Part shown: in pieces, positions 12,493 to 25,720 of the stretch
How positions within the stretch are numbered: position 1 is the stretch's first letter
Layout of the letters: each line of letters begins with the position of its first letter
Assembly: GCF_003254395.2 (NCBI RefSeq)
Contig: NC_037640.1
Coordinates: 11,977,789 to 12,041,788, forward strand
Source of the DNA: Apis mellifera
Taxonomy: Eukaryota; Arthropoda; Insecta; Hymenoptera; Apidae
Direction of reading: 5' to 3'
Length of the DNA stretch: 64,000 bases
Made by a program: the position numbers and the translations under genes
Notes under the pieces: model-generated
Seen by the model: the letters and a program-made list of their open reading frames with translations, nothing else
Database searches by the model: none
What the model was told of the DNA's origin: nothing

Positions 12493-13785
12493 GTTTCTAT
12501 CTTACTTATTCGTTCATTAAAATTCAAAAAAAGAACTTATTTTTATACATTGGAATTTATAAATGTCATCGTTTTATTTTTGTTACATACTGTCAATTTG
12601 CAAATTTTGATTAGGTCGACATATGTATATATTGTAACCTATTTACGAATCCAACTTCATTTTGCTTCGCATCACGAGCTTCCTTCCTTAATCAAATCAA
12701 CGATAAATTGAAATTTCAATTATTGCATTTACTATATATATGGAAAAATTTAAACTCGAATCTTACGAAATCATAAAAATGTATTGAAAAAATTTTTCTT
12801 TTTTTCCCACTCAAATTATTCAATTTGTTTATTCAATTAATTTTTAAACGATATTATTTATCAGGGACACATGTTTAGAAGAGGAAGAAGTTTCCCGAAA
12901 CAATGCATCGTAAAGTTTCTTCAAACGCTTTAACTTTCAATTTATCCCTCGTCTTTCCACTCTTTTATCGTTCTAGATAAGGATAAAGCTAGAATTTTAT
13001 ATCCGAGTTATATTACGAGTGATATTTGATCGAATTTAATATATATATATATTAAAATTTTAAATCGAATAAAACTATTTTAATAATAATAAAGAAAATC
13101 CGAATAAATATCTATTCACTGTTACATAATTTAAACAATGCAAATATTAAAGCAATATTATTACGGGTATTAGGAATCCAATGTTAATCACGTGATCCGT
13201 CAAATAGTTTACGTGCATGCATTTCATTAAAGTCACACGTTCTGAGAATGAACGGTTCGGAAATGTACGTTAGGCATCGTCGCACTGGCGAAGATAGCAT
13301 TCGAAAAACGATGAATTTGAGCCTGCGTTCACGCGCCTATGGCATTTATAGAAGAGGCGCACGCTCCGTTTTTCCTTCGTATAGTTTCGAGGATCTGATG
13401 TATCGCGTTCAGTAGCATATCGCGCGGAAACGAGGAAACGAAGTGGGAGCAAACAGAGTAATCGTAAATTAATTCGAAATTGTATTACATCTAATAATCG
13501 ATTAAAATTCTTATCGTATCGTGAATCGTATTTTTAAATTTCTCCTCGAATATATATTTAATCGAAGATTTAATTTAAGCGACGATTAATATATATATAT
13601 ATTTGTGAATTTCTTGTAAAAATTTTCTATTTCTTGTGTATCGCGTTCAATTACAAATTGTAAGAAAGAAAAAAAATTGTAAATTACTCTTACGAAGGTT
13701 CTTTTTTTTTCTTTTTTTTTCGTTACGTTTTATTTCGAGGCAGAGAAAATACGTATCAGTCGTTGACTCGAGGGAATAAAAAACT
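12493..13785. promoter_or_regulatory. Divergent intergenic region between SPEF1 and the SLC17 gene
   Basis: About 1.3 kb separates the two start codons. It is AT-rich with short TA runs, and has a more balanced, CpG-containing patch at about 13190-13450 that could hold the plus-strand promoter. No open frame resembles a protein and no RNA gene was recognised. Confidence 0.5.
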
Positions 13786-16700
13786 ATGACTGGAAAGCAT
13801 AATCTCAAGGGTAAGTAATAATAGCCTTTCGTTTATAGTGTGATTCCGATCCGAGAAATTGTACATTGATGACTTCGTGAAAGCGGGAAAAGTTGATTGG
13901 ATTTCGATTTTCGAAATTCTACCCTTTATCTAGGATTCTATCTCTGTGACCTTCAAGTGTCCTCTACTCCAAAATATTCTGTCGCAACTCATTTCTCTCT
14001 CTTTTTTTTAATTTTTATTTAAATTTACTTTATTTTATAAAATTTCGTCAAATAAGTTTTGTATGTCGAATTAAAAAAAAAATATATATATTTTTTGTGA
14101 AATTTTTAATTTTTTTGGAATTTAAATTTACTTTACAAAATTTCGCCAAATAAGTTTTGTATATCGAGTTAAAAAAAAAAAAAAATATTTTTTGTGAAAT
14201 TTTTTTGAAATTTAAATTTACTTTACAAAATTTCGCCAAATAAGTTTTGTATCGAGTTAAAAAAAAAAAATATTTTTTGTGAAATTTTTTTGGAATTTAA
14301 ATTTACTTTACAAAATTTCGCCAAATAAGTTTTGTATCGAGTTAAAAAAAAAAAAAAAAATTTTGTGAAATTTTTTTGGAATTTAAATTTACTTTACAAA
14401 ATTTCGTCAAATAAATTTTGTATCAAATTAAAAAAAAATATTTTTTGTGAAATTTTTTTGGAATTTAAATTTACTTTACAAAATTTCGCCAAATAAGTTT
14501 TGTATCGAGTTAAAAAAAAATATTTTTTGTGAAATTTTTAATTTTTTTGGAATTTAAATTTACTTTACAAAATTTCGCCAAATAAGTTTTGTATGTCGAG
14601 TTAAAAAAAAAAAAATATTTTTTGTGAAATTTTTAATTTTTTGGAATTTAAATTTACTTTACAAAATTTCGCCAAATAAGTTTTGTATATCGAGTTAAAA
14701 AAAAAAAAATAAAATATTTTTTGTGAAATTTTTAATTCTTTTGAAAAATTGTAACACATGATGTAATTCAAGATAAAACAATTTTGAAATCACGATGTTT
14801 CCATCTCAAATATGATTTGAGTTGATGCAACTCTATGCATCTATTATGACACATGTTAGTCATTAGTCATTCATATATAAATTTTTATGTGGTTCTAAAT
14901 AGTTGTTGTAATTGATAACGATATTGTCGTCGATGATTTATCTGTGAAAAAAATCATCAATTCGTTATTCAAACATTTCATCGATTTTGACACGAAATAA
15001 ATATATTTTGCGCGATAAAAAAAAAAAAAGAAGAAGAAAAGAAAAAATATTTTTGTAACACGTTTTCTTGACCTACATTGGCCTGAAAATAAATGCGTGG
15101 AATAAAAAGAAAAGTATTTAAAGTCTAAAAAAAACTTGTACAAAAAGCTTACCTTTCCTTTTTTTTCATTATTGTTAATAATAATAAACTTGTTCATCGA
15201 ATATCACGCGCGATAGAAATGTGAAATTCGAACAACAATTCTTTCACACTGTCTATCTTTTGCCGTTCAAAATGATAATTAAAAATTGAAACAAAAATTT
15301 CCGATATTAATTTTACGATCACGATAACTTTTTAACATTTCTTTAAAAATTATTGTTTAATTTTATTTGTCCGTAAGATAGAATTGTACGATAACAACCT
15401 CAAAAAAAAAAAAAAAAAAAAAAAAACGGTTGCGAAGAAGTAAAATATTCGAAAACACGTTCGGTTATGCTTCATGCTAAACGACACGTCCTCCTTTCGT
15501 TCGTACACTCTTTCCGTATACGATTTTCCGCGCGATGTTTTATTATCGATTAATCATTATCATTGCCGAAAGGCAGGCTCACTGCTTAACCCATTAATAC
15601 AATCCATTAAACAAACATTTAAAACATTCTTTAAAACGAATACGAATAATTATTATAGAAACAGGGAATCCCATACGATTTCCTATACGATACGTAATGG
15701 CGATTATGGGCTCTATTGGGCTCGCCATTATCTACGGTTTCAAGGTAAACGTGAGCGTGGCCATCGTAGCTATGGTGAACCACACCGCTGTAAAGCTGTC
15801 CACGTTGCGTCAACTGGAATCGGGCAACGCGACTAATGTAATTACCGACATAGCCGATCAATGCCACCACCATGATATTTCTTCCAACACGACGAAAATC
15901 ACCACCGAGGTATATAATTTGTCGTCCAATTTCATTAAAATAACGAATCACGAATTTGTGGAATCATTTTCGAGGAAAAATTTTTGAAAAAAATTTCGCG
16001 AATTGAATTTCGCGCCACACTGTGAACTTTTTTTTTTTTTTTTACTTAATTTATTTAAAGGATGGTCCATTCGTGTGGAACGAACCTTTACAAGGCCTTA
16101 TCCTGTCATCCTACTTTTGGGGATACATGGTGTCTTTACTTCCGGGGGGACGAATGGCCGAGCTGTTATCCGCCAAATGGGTGATGAATGGATCGGTACT
16201 TCTAAATGTAGTGGCATCTATATTATCACCTGTTGCTGCACAAACGCATTATTCCCTCTTTATCGTGATGAGGTTTCTTCAAGGAATCGGTGGGGTTAGT
16301 CGGTTAAAATTGTTCAATATTTAATTAGAATTAAGTAGAAAATATTTTTTTTTTTTTTTTTTTAAATTGCAGGGTGTAACGTTTCCGGCAATGCACGTTA
16401 TGATCGCTAAATGGGCGCCACCAAACGAGAGAAGCGTTCTTGCTTCGATCGTTTACGCGGGTAAAAACATGTGTATATATATATTTTTTTTAATTGTACA
16501 AATATATATTAATCTCTGTTCTTTTTAGGAACTGCACTTGGCACTGTGATTTCTATACTCTTAACGGGAATATTGGCTGCGAATTTCGAATGGGTGTGGA
16601 TATTTTACATTGAAGGTGTACTTTGTCTAATTTGGTGCACCGTTTGGTGGATTATGATCGCGGATAGCCCAGAGGAACAAACGAAGCTTATCAGTGAAGA

Positions 16701-16788
16701 GGAAAAAAATTACATTATGCAATCTTTAGGTCAAAATAGGAATAGCAATGAACATAAAGTTCGTTTAATATTAAAAAAAAATTTCATG

Positions 16789-16832
<44 letters not shown>

Positions 16833-17819
16833 TTTGTGTCATTATTTAGAGACTATCAGTTCCATGGAGTGCAGTGTTACGATCTAAACCGTTTATGGCA
16901 ATTTTAATTGCTCATTTCTGTAGTAATTTTGGATGGTACATGTTACTTATAGAGCTTCCTACTTTTATGAATCAAATACTGAAATTCGATATGAGTTCTG
17001 TGAGTAACTATCTGTAAATTAAAAATTGGAAATTTAAACAATATCATAATTGTTTAATACAATAATTTTAATTATCTTTTTTATTGAATAGAATGCTGGT
17101 CTTTCTTCCATGCCATTTTTATGTATGTGGATTTTCACTATGGTTCTTAGTAAGGTGTTGGCCATAATGCAGGATAAAAAATTAATTTCAGTAACAGTAT
17201 CAAGAAAAATTGGGACATTATTCTGTAAATTTATATATTTTGGATATATAAAATAAGTTCTATATATTATATTATATTATAATAATTATTATATATAATT
17301 AAAATTTTTACTTCTAGCATCTGTTGTTCCCATGCTTTGTTTAATAGGAGTATCTTATGTTGGATGCAATCGTACATTAGCTGTTACTTTAATGACCATT
17401 GGAGTAACTTGTATTGGTGGAATGTACAGCGGATTTCTATCGAATCATATTGACATTGCTCCAAATTTCGCCGGTACTCTCGTTGCGATTACAAATTGTA
17501 TTGCCACTATACCTGGATTTGTAGTGCCTATATTTGTTGGAAAATTAACGCACGGAAATGTATGTGTTTAAATAGTAAAATATCTTATTTCAATAATGAT
17601 AATATCATTATTAACGTTATTATTGTTATTCAATTTCTTTTATAGCAAACTATAGGAGCATGGAGAATTATATTTTTTATAACTGTTGTTTTGTACATAA
17701 TTGAAATAATAGTTTACACTATTTTTGGAAATGGAGAAGAACAATCTTGGAATAAAACTAAAGTTGATGAAGAAATCAGTAATCAAACATTACCATTAAA
17801 AGAAGATTTTAAGAAATGA
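13786..17819 (+). CDS. SLC17-family organic anion/phosphate transporter (sialin-like MFS)
   Basis: Nine coding exons: 13786-13810, 15659-15909, 16061-16294, 16373-16460, 16529-16758, 16850-16999, 17092-17224, 17318-17559 and 17646-17819 (stop included), about 508 residues. All joins keep frame. The exon 2 acceptor could instead be at 15664/15665, losing two residues. The product is a 12-helix major facilitator protein. TM1 carries YGFKVNVSVAIVAMV, followed by a loop with NHT, NAT and NTT glycosylation sequons. The family hallmarks WNEPLQGLILSSYFWGY, RFLQGIGG and GVTFPAMHVMIAKWAPPNERS follow. Lys37 occupies the place of the TM1 arginine in vertebrate sialin. The exon 5 donor (GTTCGT) is weak but is required by frame. 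SLC17 members move phosphate, sialic acid or other organic anions with Na+ or H+; the substrate here cannot be told. Its end is convergent with NSUN4. Confidence 0.93.
14000..14740. repeat. Minisatellite in the first intron of the SLC17 gene
   Basis: Eight tandem copies of an 81-97 bp unit. Each contains a shared core, ACAAAATTTCGCCAAATAAG, followed by TTTTGTATCGAGTT, a poly-A run of variable length, and ATTTTTTGTGAAATTTTT. Copies differ mainly in the length of the A run. The core motif recurs near 14047, 14141, 14234, 14320, 14406, 14488, 14577 and 14671. It is intronic and noncoding; the short minus-strand frame across it is an artefact of the repeat. Confidence 0.93.
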
Positions 17820-18133
17820 ATGTGACTTTCAAAAACATACAATTTGAATAGCTTTTTAATTCAATTTTGACTTTATATTGTACAAAAAATTATCATTAAT
17901 AATCCTTATTCTTACAAGGAATTCGTTCATAGATTTAACATCGTTGTACATTTTTGTTTTTATATGAAAATTTTTTCATACTTTATATTTACCATAACGA
18001 ATGATAAAACATATTTTTTTATTACTATTATACACATACAATATTAAATATTATTTATTAAAGATAATATTTTATATATTTAAATATATATATAATAATA
18101 ATATTTACACTAAAAGTACAAATTTAAATATTT

Positions 18134-18139
18134 TTTTAT
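18134..18139 (-). terminator. Candidate polyadenylation signal of NSUN4
   Basis: An AATAAA hexamer on the minus strand about 30 bp beyond the NSUN4 stop codon. The 348-bp gap between the NSUN4 and SLC17 stops must hold both 3' ends. Confidence 0.45.
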
Positions 18140-18167
18140 TTAATATAGAAAAAATACTCATTTATCT

Positions 18168-20322
18168 TTACTGTACTTTTACTATTTTACAAAAATACAT
18201 CGGACCCCAATTATTATGACAAGTGGGTATAACAATATGACCATATTTTAAACCAATTCTGCCAAAGTCATATATGCATCGTAAGGGCAACAATGCTTCT
18301 GTCATATCTCTACAAGAATCATATAATATATAAAAAATTAATATAAATAATATAAATAATATATATATGTAATAATATCAATGTAATAATATATTTAGAG
18401 AAATATACAAAATACATACTTCACAACCATGACACAGTTATTTTCTTGCCAAGCTTTCTTTAATGCTACTTGTACAACACCATCATTTTGTATTGGACTA
18501 AGAGAACATGTTGAATAAACTACTGTGCCCCCTACTGATACTAATTTCAATGCATTCCTATAAAAAATTAAAAATTAATTATTTATTACGAAATAGAAAA
18601 ATACGAAATATATTTCATCTACCGACGCTAAAATCTCAGATTGAATTTCTGGCAATTTTAATCTTTCTTTAACCCTGCTTTGTTTAAAAATATTGTTTTC
18701 ATCAGTATGTAAATTATGTCTATCCGTTGTACATGGGACATCAACTAAAATCTAAAAAAATTAATAAATGTGAATTTTATATTAATTTTCATAAAATATT
18801 AAACATTACTAAAAAAGACATTGCATTAAGATGTACACCTTATTATATCTACCATTTTCATTGATTGTTCTAGCATCTTGTTGCGTTATAAGAAACATAT
18901 TTTCTTTCTCACAAATATTTGAAACAAATTGATTCATGACATTTTTAATTCTTTTTATTCTAGATTCGATAACATCATTAGCAATCACTAAACGTGGCAT
19001 GAGAGTTTGAAGAATAGTTAAAGCTTTTCCTCCAGGTGCAGCACACATATCAAGTACAATATCACCTAATTGTATATCTAAAGCTAATACAGGAAGTATA
19101 GATCCTCCATCAAATAAATAATAATCTAAAAGATAAAATAAAAATAAAATATATTAATAATATTATATATTTCATTCATAATTAATGGAATATTTTAATA
19201 AAATATAGAAAATTAGCTTTATTATTATTGAAATTAAAATAATACAAACCTAATACACCAGTAGATCCTTTTTTAGGATTTGGAAATCTAGTATAATTAT
19301 CTCTTTCAAAAGTATATACGTGTAAATGTTCTGGAAATGGCAAAACATGCTCATTCTCAACACTTACTTTAAAATCATCAGCCTTGGTATAAAATTTATA
19401 ATGATCAGATTCCAAAACCCAATCATCTAAGCCTATAAAATTTATTTATTAAAAAATATAGTATTAATTTTTTTTTTAATTAAACAAAAAAAATATATTA
19501 ATTAAACAAACCCTTTAATTTGCTAGTAGGCACATATTCATGAAGCATAGATAAATTTAGAGATGAATCAACGATACGAGTATTGTCTATATTAATATCA
19601 TTTAAACTTGCATCTATAGATTGTAATTTTATAGGTATATTTTCATTTTTTTTATCAGAATCTGTTTTGTCAGAATCAGTTTCAGCTTCTAATAAATTTG
19701 GATAATTAGCTGCTTGAAGTTCTGACATCCGATCTAAAGATGTTTCAGTTTCTATCGAATTTTGTATATCATCATCAGATTTACCATACTTGGCCTCTCT
19801 TTTACTCTTAAAAAAATCTACATTTTTTTTCTGTACGTTATATACACTTCTTAAATTTAATGCACCAAGTAGCTGTAATAATTTTATTTCTCCTTTTAAT
19901 ATAAATTTTTATTTTATAACTTTATGATTTTTAATACTGTTATCGATTTACCTCCAAATTAGATCGAATTTTTTCCGTATCACTGAAATTATTAACAACA
20001 GCCAAATATTTGGATTCTTTTTTTAATAACGCAGTTCGTATGTCCTTCCAATTGTTTTTATAAACATTTGCATAAAAATCATCAAAGTATTCTAACGCTT
20101 TATCCTTTGTAGTTTTTTTTTTCCTTATAACAGACTATAAAAATAATTGTCTATTTTATTAAACGAATTTTTAAAAAGAATATTCAACATGTTTTAACAA
20201 GATTAAGGTAGGGTTATAGCGATACAAACCCAGTGATCTTTTCCATGTGTACTACCAGCAACATATCGAACGGATAATTTTACAATCTTTTTCAATCTTA
20301 ATTTATCGAGCAACAATGCCAT
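18168..20322 (-). CDS. NSUN4: NSUN4, mitochondrial rRNA m5C methyltransferase
   Basis: Eight coding exons on the minus strand: 20322-20230, 20134-19952, 19872-19512, 19432-19250, 19125-18839, 18751-18627, 18557-18420 and 18309-18168, 503 residues. The SAM-binding motif DIVLDMCAAPGGKAL lies at about 295-309. The NSUN motif with the release cysteine, DVPCTTDRHNLH, is at 373-384. The catalytic motif VVYSTCSL is at 423-430 (Cys428). NPKKGSTGVLDYYLFDGGS matches the NSUN4 substrate-domain border. NSUN4 methylates mitochondrial small-subunit rRNA and, with MTERF4, assists ribosome assembly. The chosen ATG gives a basic, leucine-rich N-terminus suited to mitochondrial import. The protein is longer than human NSUN4 (384) because of an acidic low-complexity insert at about 120-197. 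The exon 6 donor (GC|GTCGGT) is weak but gives the exact alignment length. Confidence 0.94.
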
Positions 20323-22623
20323 TTTTTTCAAACATGCAAATAATCGATTCGAATTCTCATAATTTGTCTCATTTGCGTTTTTCAAACACAATAATTAGCC
20401 GAACTTCGCGAAACGAAGAAGCGAAGGCGGCGGCAAAATTCGTTACTCGATTTCGCTACTCGATGGCGCTGCATGTACATTCAATTTTCTTCTTTCGAAC
20501 GCAAGAAGTGGTCGACGTCGATTAACCGTTAGTGAGAGCGATGTAAAAGAAGAAGGGCGTGAACCAGCGTGAACTGCAAGTACAGGTGAAACAGGACAAC
20601 CGACAAATCCACGAGTTACGGTACTACCAGTGCTACTTGACTAACACTGGACGATACATCTTTTTTATCAAACTAGCGTTAACTTCTCCGTAAGCCATTC
20701 TTCTCCTACTTTGCCGACTTTCTTTATCACAATCTCCATGGTACGAGATGTAAATAAAAATTGTAAAGATAAATGCATGCACATGTATACACGCAATACG
20801 TGTCGATCTATGTAATATATCAGATGCAAACGACAAGGAAGCGACGTATTTGTCGTGACATCGAGATGAGAAACGTGCCGAGTAAGATGGAGTGAATGGG
20901 GGTGGTGGGGATGGGGACGAACACATCTTTGTGCTCCCCTCTTGCGAAGGCGCTCGTGCGCCGTGAAACGTGGCTGTTTCGAAAGTTCCTACTCGAAGAA
21001 CCTATTTTAGATGCTATAAACCATTTCGACTTGTAAATCGTTTTCGGAGGTGTACGAGCAACTCGGTACCTGAACAAAAGAATAGGAACATATCTCGGAG
21101 AACCTGGAAATATTTCCTATAATTCATACTCGCTTTTGACGAACGATTTTTTTTTTATTTTCCAATGAATATTTAGGCGTTTCACAAATTCATTCATGAT
21201 AAAAAATTCATGATAAATGTATAGACTCCGCTTTGAGAACACGACGTGTCGCCCGATGATAATCATAGAACAAGTTTAAAAAAAGAAATTCATAACCATA
21301 TAGAATGAGAAACGTAAATTGAGAATCGAGTAAGACCGACACGATAATCTTGTTACCCTCGAAACGCGTACAACGTACTCCGGTGAAAGTCTCCACTGTA
21401 GACAGTAGACGTGAGTTCAGTGTTCTCGAGGGGAACGAAAGGAGAACGTCGCCGCGCAGGAGATCGGCTCTTTTGCTTCGAAGAGCAAAGATCAGAACTC
21501 TAGCCCATGGGGTGCGGTATATACCCTATGTGTGGCCAGAGGAGAGGACGCACACCTCGCCGATACTTTCGTGTTCATTGTCACGCATACAGAAACTCTT
21601 CCTCTCGATGAATCTCGACGACCCGAATCGCTCGACGGCGAGGCTGGTTTCGTGGATCTCTTCATGAGAGGCACGTCGTACGCGATTTGTCGGGGCACGG
21701 GGTGTGACGGGGACTCGAGGGATCGTAAAGGCAATGCACTGTAAGGAGCTCACGACGACTATACCCTCCCTCCGCCCCTCGCGCGTTCGCGCTCGCGCGC
21801 GCGCGCCTGCCTCCCTCTCGTTCTCTCGCCACCGTCCCTTTCTCTCCCTTCTTCCTTCGCTCCCTCCCTCCCTCTCTCTCACTCTCCCACCCTTTCTTGC
21901 CGCCGCCTCTCTTTCTTTCCCTCGTTCCCTCTCTCTCTCTCTCTCTCTGTCCCTCTTATCAGAAAGCCTCGACGGTACGACCTCACTTACACTCTCTCGT
22001 TCTATTGCTCGCTCGCTCGCTCGGCTGATCTCTCGAGGAGGGCGCGTTAGGGCGCTCGCCAGCCACTCTTCTGCATCTTTCGACTCCGCGCTTCCGAAAT
22101 TTTTCTCCTCGATTTTTCTTTCCAATCGAAATTCCAATTCCCTCCCCTTTTTTGAATCGCAGTGTCACCGCGATCGCTCATACTCGCTCGCTCGCTCGCT
22201 CGCGTGTCTCTCTAAAGGGGAACGCGAAAGGCCAAAGGACTCGGAAGTTACGACATCCGGCATACAATACTACCGTTTCCTGTCTCTCGTGACCCTTGGT
22301 CCCACTTGGTCTAGCCCACGTGACCCGTGCCGCCGCCGCCGCCGCTTCCGTGCCTCGCGCAGTTTCGATTTAACACGCGCGCGCCTCTAACTGCCGCGCA
22401 CGTAATGCGTGCGCACGTAACCTTCGACGAATCGCCATGACATTTTTCAAAACTCGAACCCTTTCTCGCGCTACGACACGTATTCTTTTTTTTTCTTTTT
22501 TCTTTCTTTCTCTTTTTTCGATCGATAAAAAGAGTCGCGCGCGATACTTCCATTGTAGATCACTTAAGCGTCACACAGATTTATCCTCGTGAGAATTTCT
22601 CGAAATTCTTTATATTTTCTTCG

Positions 22624-22624
<1 letters not shown>

Positions 22625-22677
<53 letters not shown>

Positions 22678-22780
22678 GCACACACACACACACACACACA
22701 TACACGCACACGCACACGCACGCACACACGCACGCGCGCACGCACACACACGCGCACGCACACACACATGCACACACACA
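22625..22780. repeat. (CA)n tract with CG interruptions
   Basis: About 155 bp of nearly perfect alternating purine-pyrimidine sequence. It is pure CA at first, then has many CGCA interruptions between 22670 and 22770. Such tracts can adopt Z-DNA. Frames in it encode HTHT or CVCV runs and are not genes. Confidence 0.95.
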
Positions 22781-24587
22781 ATACTCGACAATAGGTGGTT
22801 GATTCCTTTCTAAATCTCCTTATTTCTCCTCGTTCGATGCTCGAACACCCGGATACCGGTTCACCACGACGCGGCCGATTGTTGGACTCGCGCGCGTGGC
22901 GGCGCGCATCCTCGGGCGGAAAAAACGGGCCGGTCGGAAGAAAAGAGGCGAAATCAGTTCTTTGGATTTCTTTTTTCCTTTTCTCTCTTTTTTTTTTTTC
23001 CTCTTCGTTTTTCGTAGTCACCCGTCCTACGCCTCGCCCCTCCCCGCAGCGGCGAGCCTCCCAACGACGACGTCGTCACGTGCATGCATGCGTGCACGCG
23101 TACATGGCGGCATGGCGAGTGCATACATGCGGGGTCGTTGAACGAGCAGGGGGTACCGAGGACAACAGTAACGACTGCACCAACCCACTTGTCTCGACCC
23201 TATACAAGTCACGTGCACGTACAGTGCTCGGCAATAATGGTCCCCAGAGGGTGTGACCTATTCTATATGCTGGATTCTCGCGCGCGCGCGCGCCATCGGC
23301 CGACTTGCTGGTACCAACACGCTCCGGTGCCGAGCACAGCGCCGCGACTACCTACTCCCCATGGAAAACCGCGAATAAACGAAATAACGTTTTTACGATT
23401 TTTACGCCGTGCTCTCGTACCGTTTTGCTCTCGTAGCGAAGATACGAGTATAATGAATTTTCTTTTCTTTTTCTTCTTTCTTCTTCCTTTCCTTTCCTTG
23501 CGAAGCGAAGGAAACGTTATTTATCTTTCTCTCTTTCTCGCTCGCTCGCTCGCTCGCTCGGTAATACTTCTTTTGTAATTATCGCAGCGTTGCCATTGCT
23601 TCTCTCCTATCCCCTCCCTTGCCAAATATCGATCGAATTTAAGCGTAAAAACTGGTGGCTCTCGGCGCGCGAAACGACGACGGCCCACGAATAATACAGC
23701 GTGGACAGAAATTTAACCGACTGATTCGGGAAGGGAAATATTTATCGGAACGGCTCGGCTCGAGCCGTGACGAGCGAATCCCCATTCTGAACCGGTGATA
23801 CTTTGTTGCAAGAGACACGCCCCACTCTCTTTCCCTCCGTATCTTTCTCTTTCTCTCTCTCTTTCTCTCTCTCGCCTCTTATGTCTCCGCTATTACTTTC
23901 TTGGACGAATTTAGCGTGTGGAGCCCGAGTCCCACTCGTTCAAATATTTTGAGCCCCTCGAGAGAGAGATATATATCCTGTGTTGCCGGTTGAATTGCGA
24001 AATACTACGCGGCACGGACGGTGTCGGGCGATGTACGAGGACGAAAGTAGGTAGGTAGGTAGGTAGGTGGGCAGACGGAAGTCAGTTTAACGGTATCACC
24101 TGAGAGTTCAGTCAGAGAGGCTTCGATCCTTCGAAACGCGTGGAACGGGGTTTCACGAAATTCGTAGTTTTATCGTGGCGTTTTCTCCTTTCTTTCTTTC
24201 CTCTCCTCTCCTTTTCTTTCTTTCTTTTTTTTTTTTTTACGATCCATACTCGCCCACCTGCACGGAATATTTCGAGCTTTAACAAGCTCATCGAACGCAT
24301 TCCTTCCCCTCCCCTCGAGGGCCGCTCTCCTTTGTATCCAAGAATTTTACTTTTCTTTTTTTTTTCTTTTTACAATTATTACAATTTTCGCGCTCGAACC
24401 CGATATTATTCGATACACGTTTTTCATTCGCATTGTAGAACCTTGCCGAAAGTAACGAAAGAGACGAAAATTATACATCGGGGAAGGATATATTCGACTC
24501 GACAAGGGTGGTGGAAAAGGTTTTCCTTTCCTTTCTTTCTTTTTTTTCCTCGTTTACACGGGGTTGTTGGGGAACGGTTATCGCCAA

Positions 24588-24617
24588 GGAGGAGGAGGAG
24601 GAGGAGGAGGAGGAGGG
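24588..24617. repeat. (GGA)n microsatellite
   Basis: Ten GGA/GAG repeats followed by a G-rich end. The surrounding frames have no protein similarity. Confidence 0.9.
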
Positions 24618-25542
24618 CGTTGACCCTTCGCTGCCACGCCACTCCCACACCGCATTACGTCAGTCTACACTACGTCCACCGCATCCTGCTCATCTTCTCC
24701 AACGTTTTACGAGAGCCTTTACGAGAACCTACCCGCGAGCTTGTTCCACGCCGCGGGGTTGCGCCCCTCGTTCCTCTCCTTTCCTTATCCCGAACTCTCC
24801 TCGAACGAAAGGAGGATGCTCGTTCGATGGAGAGAGGGGGGGGAGTGCAGATAGATACTGTTGTTGCGTAACGAAATATTTCTCGCTATAATAATAACAA
24901 TCAAGATGTAGTAATTCGTATTCCCTTCTCAAAAATCTCACTCACAGACAGATTTTTGGAGAATTACGAAAAAGAAACTCGAGATTATTCGTTTTAAGAG
25001 CGCACGATCACCTTCGACTTTGACTTCGAACGCTTCTCTCTCTCGAGAGAGAAAGCGAAATAAAATTCATATTCGGGAATCCCCTCCCTCCCTCTCTCTC
25101 GAGAAATTCACGCGAGCCACCACAGCTCGGAGGATGGGTGCTCGGACGACGAGTGGAGTCGGAAGGGAGCCGCTGGCCGCCCGATGGTGCTGCTACACCA
25201 ACAACCTGTTGCAACCACCCCGACCACACGCCATAGCCAGCAGCGGGATACGTTCCAACTGGCCCGCCTCAAACTCTATCGCTTTTTCTCCTCGAACGAA
25301 ATAAAAAAAGAAAAATCATCCATATCAGTATATATATATTTTTTTCCACTCGATTCATCTAGCAAGTAAAGAAAATTCGAAAATTTTAAGCGAACGATTG
25401 TAAGAAAAATTTGAAGTAATAGATACGAAGTGGAGGGGGAAGGGTGAATCGAACAGGTGTATCGGCGCGTTCGAAAAGGCATCTTTTCCGATCCCCTATT
25501 CGAATAAATCCCCTTCGGTACCCCCTCGGTCCCAATGCACGA

Positions 25543-25660
25543 TACACACACACACAAATACACACACACAAATACACACACACACAAATACACACACACA
25601 AACACACACACACACAAATACACACACACACACAAATACACACACACAAACACACACACA

Positions 25661-25717
<57 letters not shown>
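25543..25717. repeat. Compound (CA)n / CACAAATA repeat
   Basis: About 175 bp of CA repeats. The left half is interrupted at 10-20 bp intervals by AAATA or AAACA; the right half is pure CA. This is a compound microsatellite with a degenerate higher-order pattern. Confidence 0.93.

Positions 25718-25720
<3 letters not shown>

Noticed and set aside
14000..14740. CRISPR-like periodic array
   Set aside because: The units are tandem without unique spacers, AT-rich, intronic and eukaryotic; it is a minisatellite.
20323..20391. N-terminal extension of NSUN4 upstream of 20322
   Set aside because: The frame is open but begins at a non-ATG codon; the ATG at 20322 gives a plausible mitochondrial targeting sequence.
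22581..23021. 146-codon minus-strand frame rich in Cys-Val
   Set aside because: It reads through the CA microsatellite; both strands and several frames are open together and no domain is visible.
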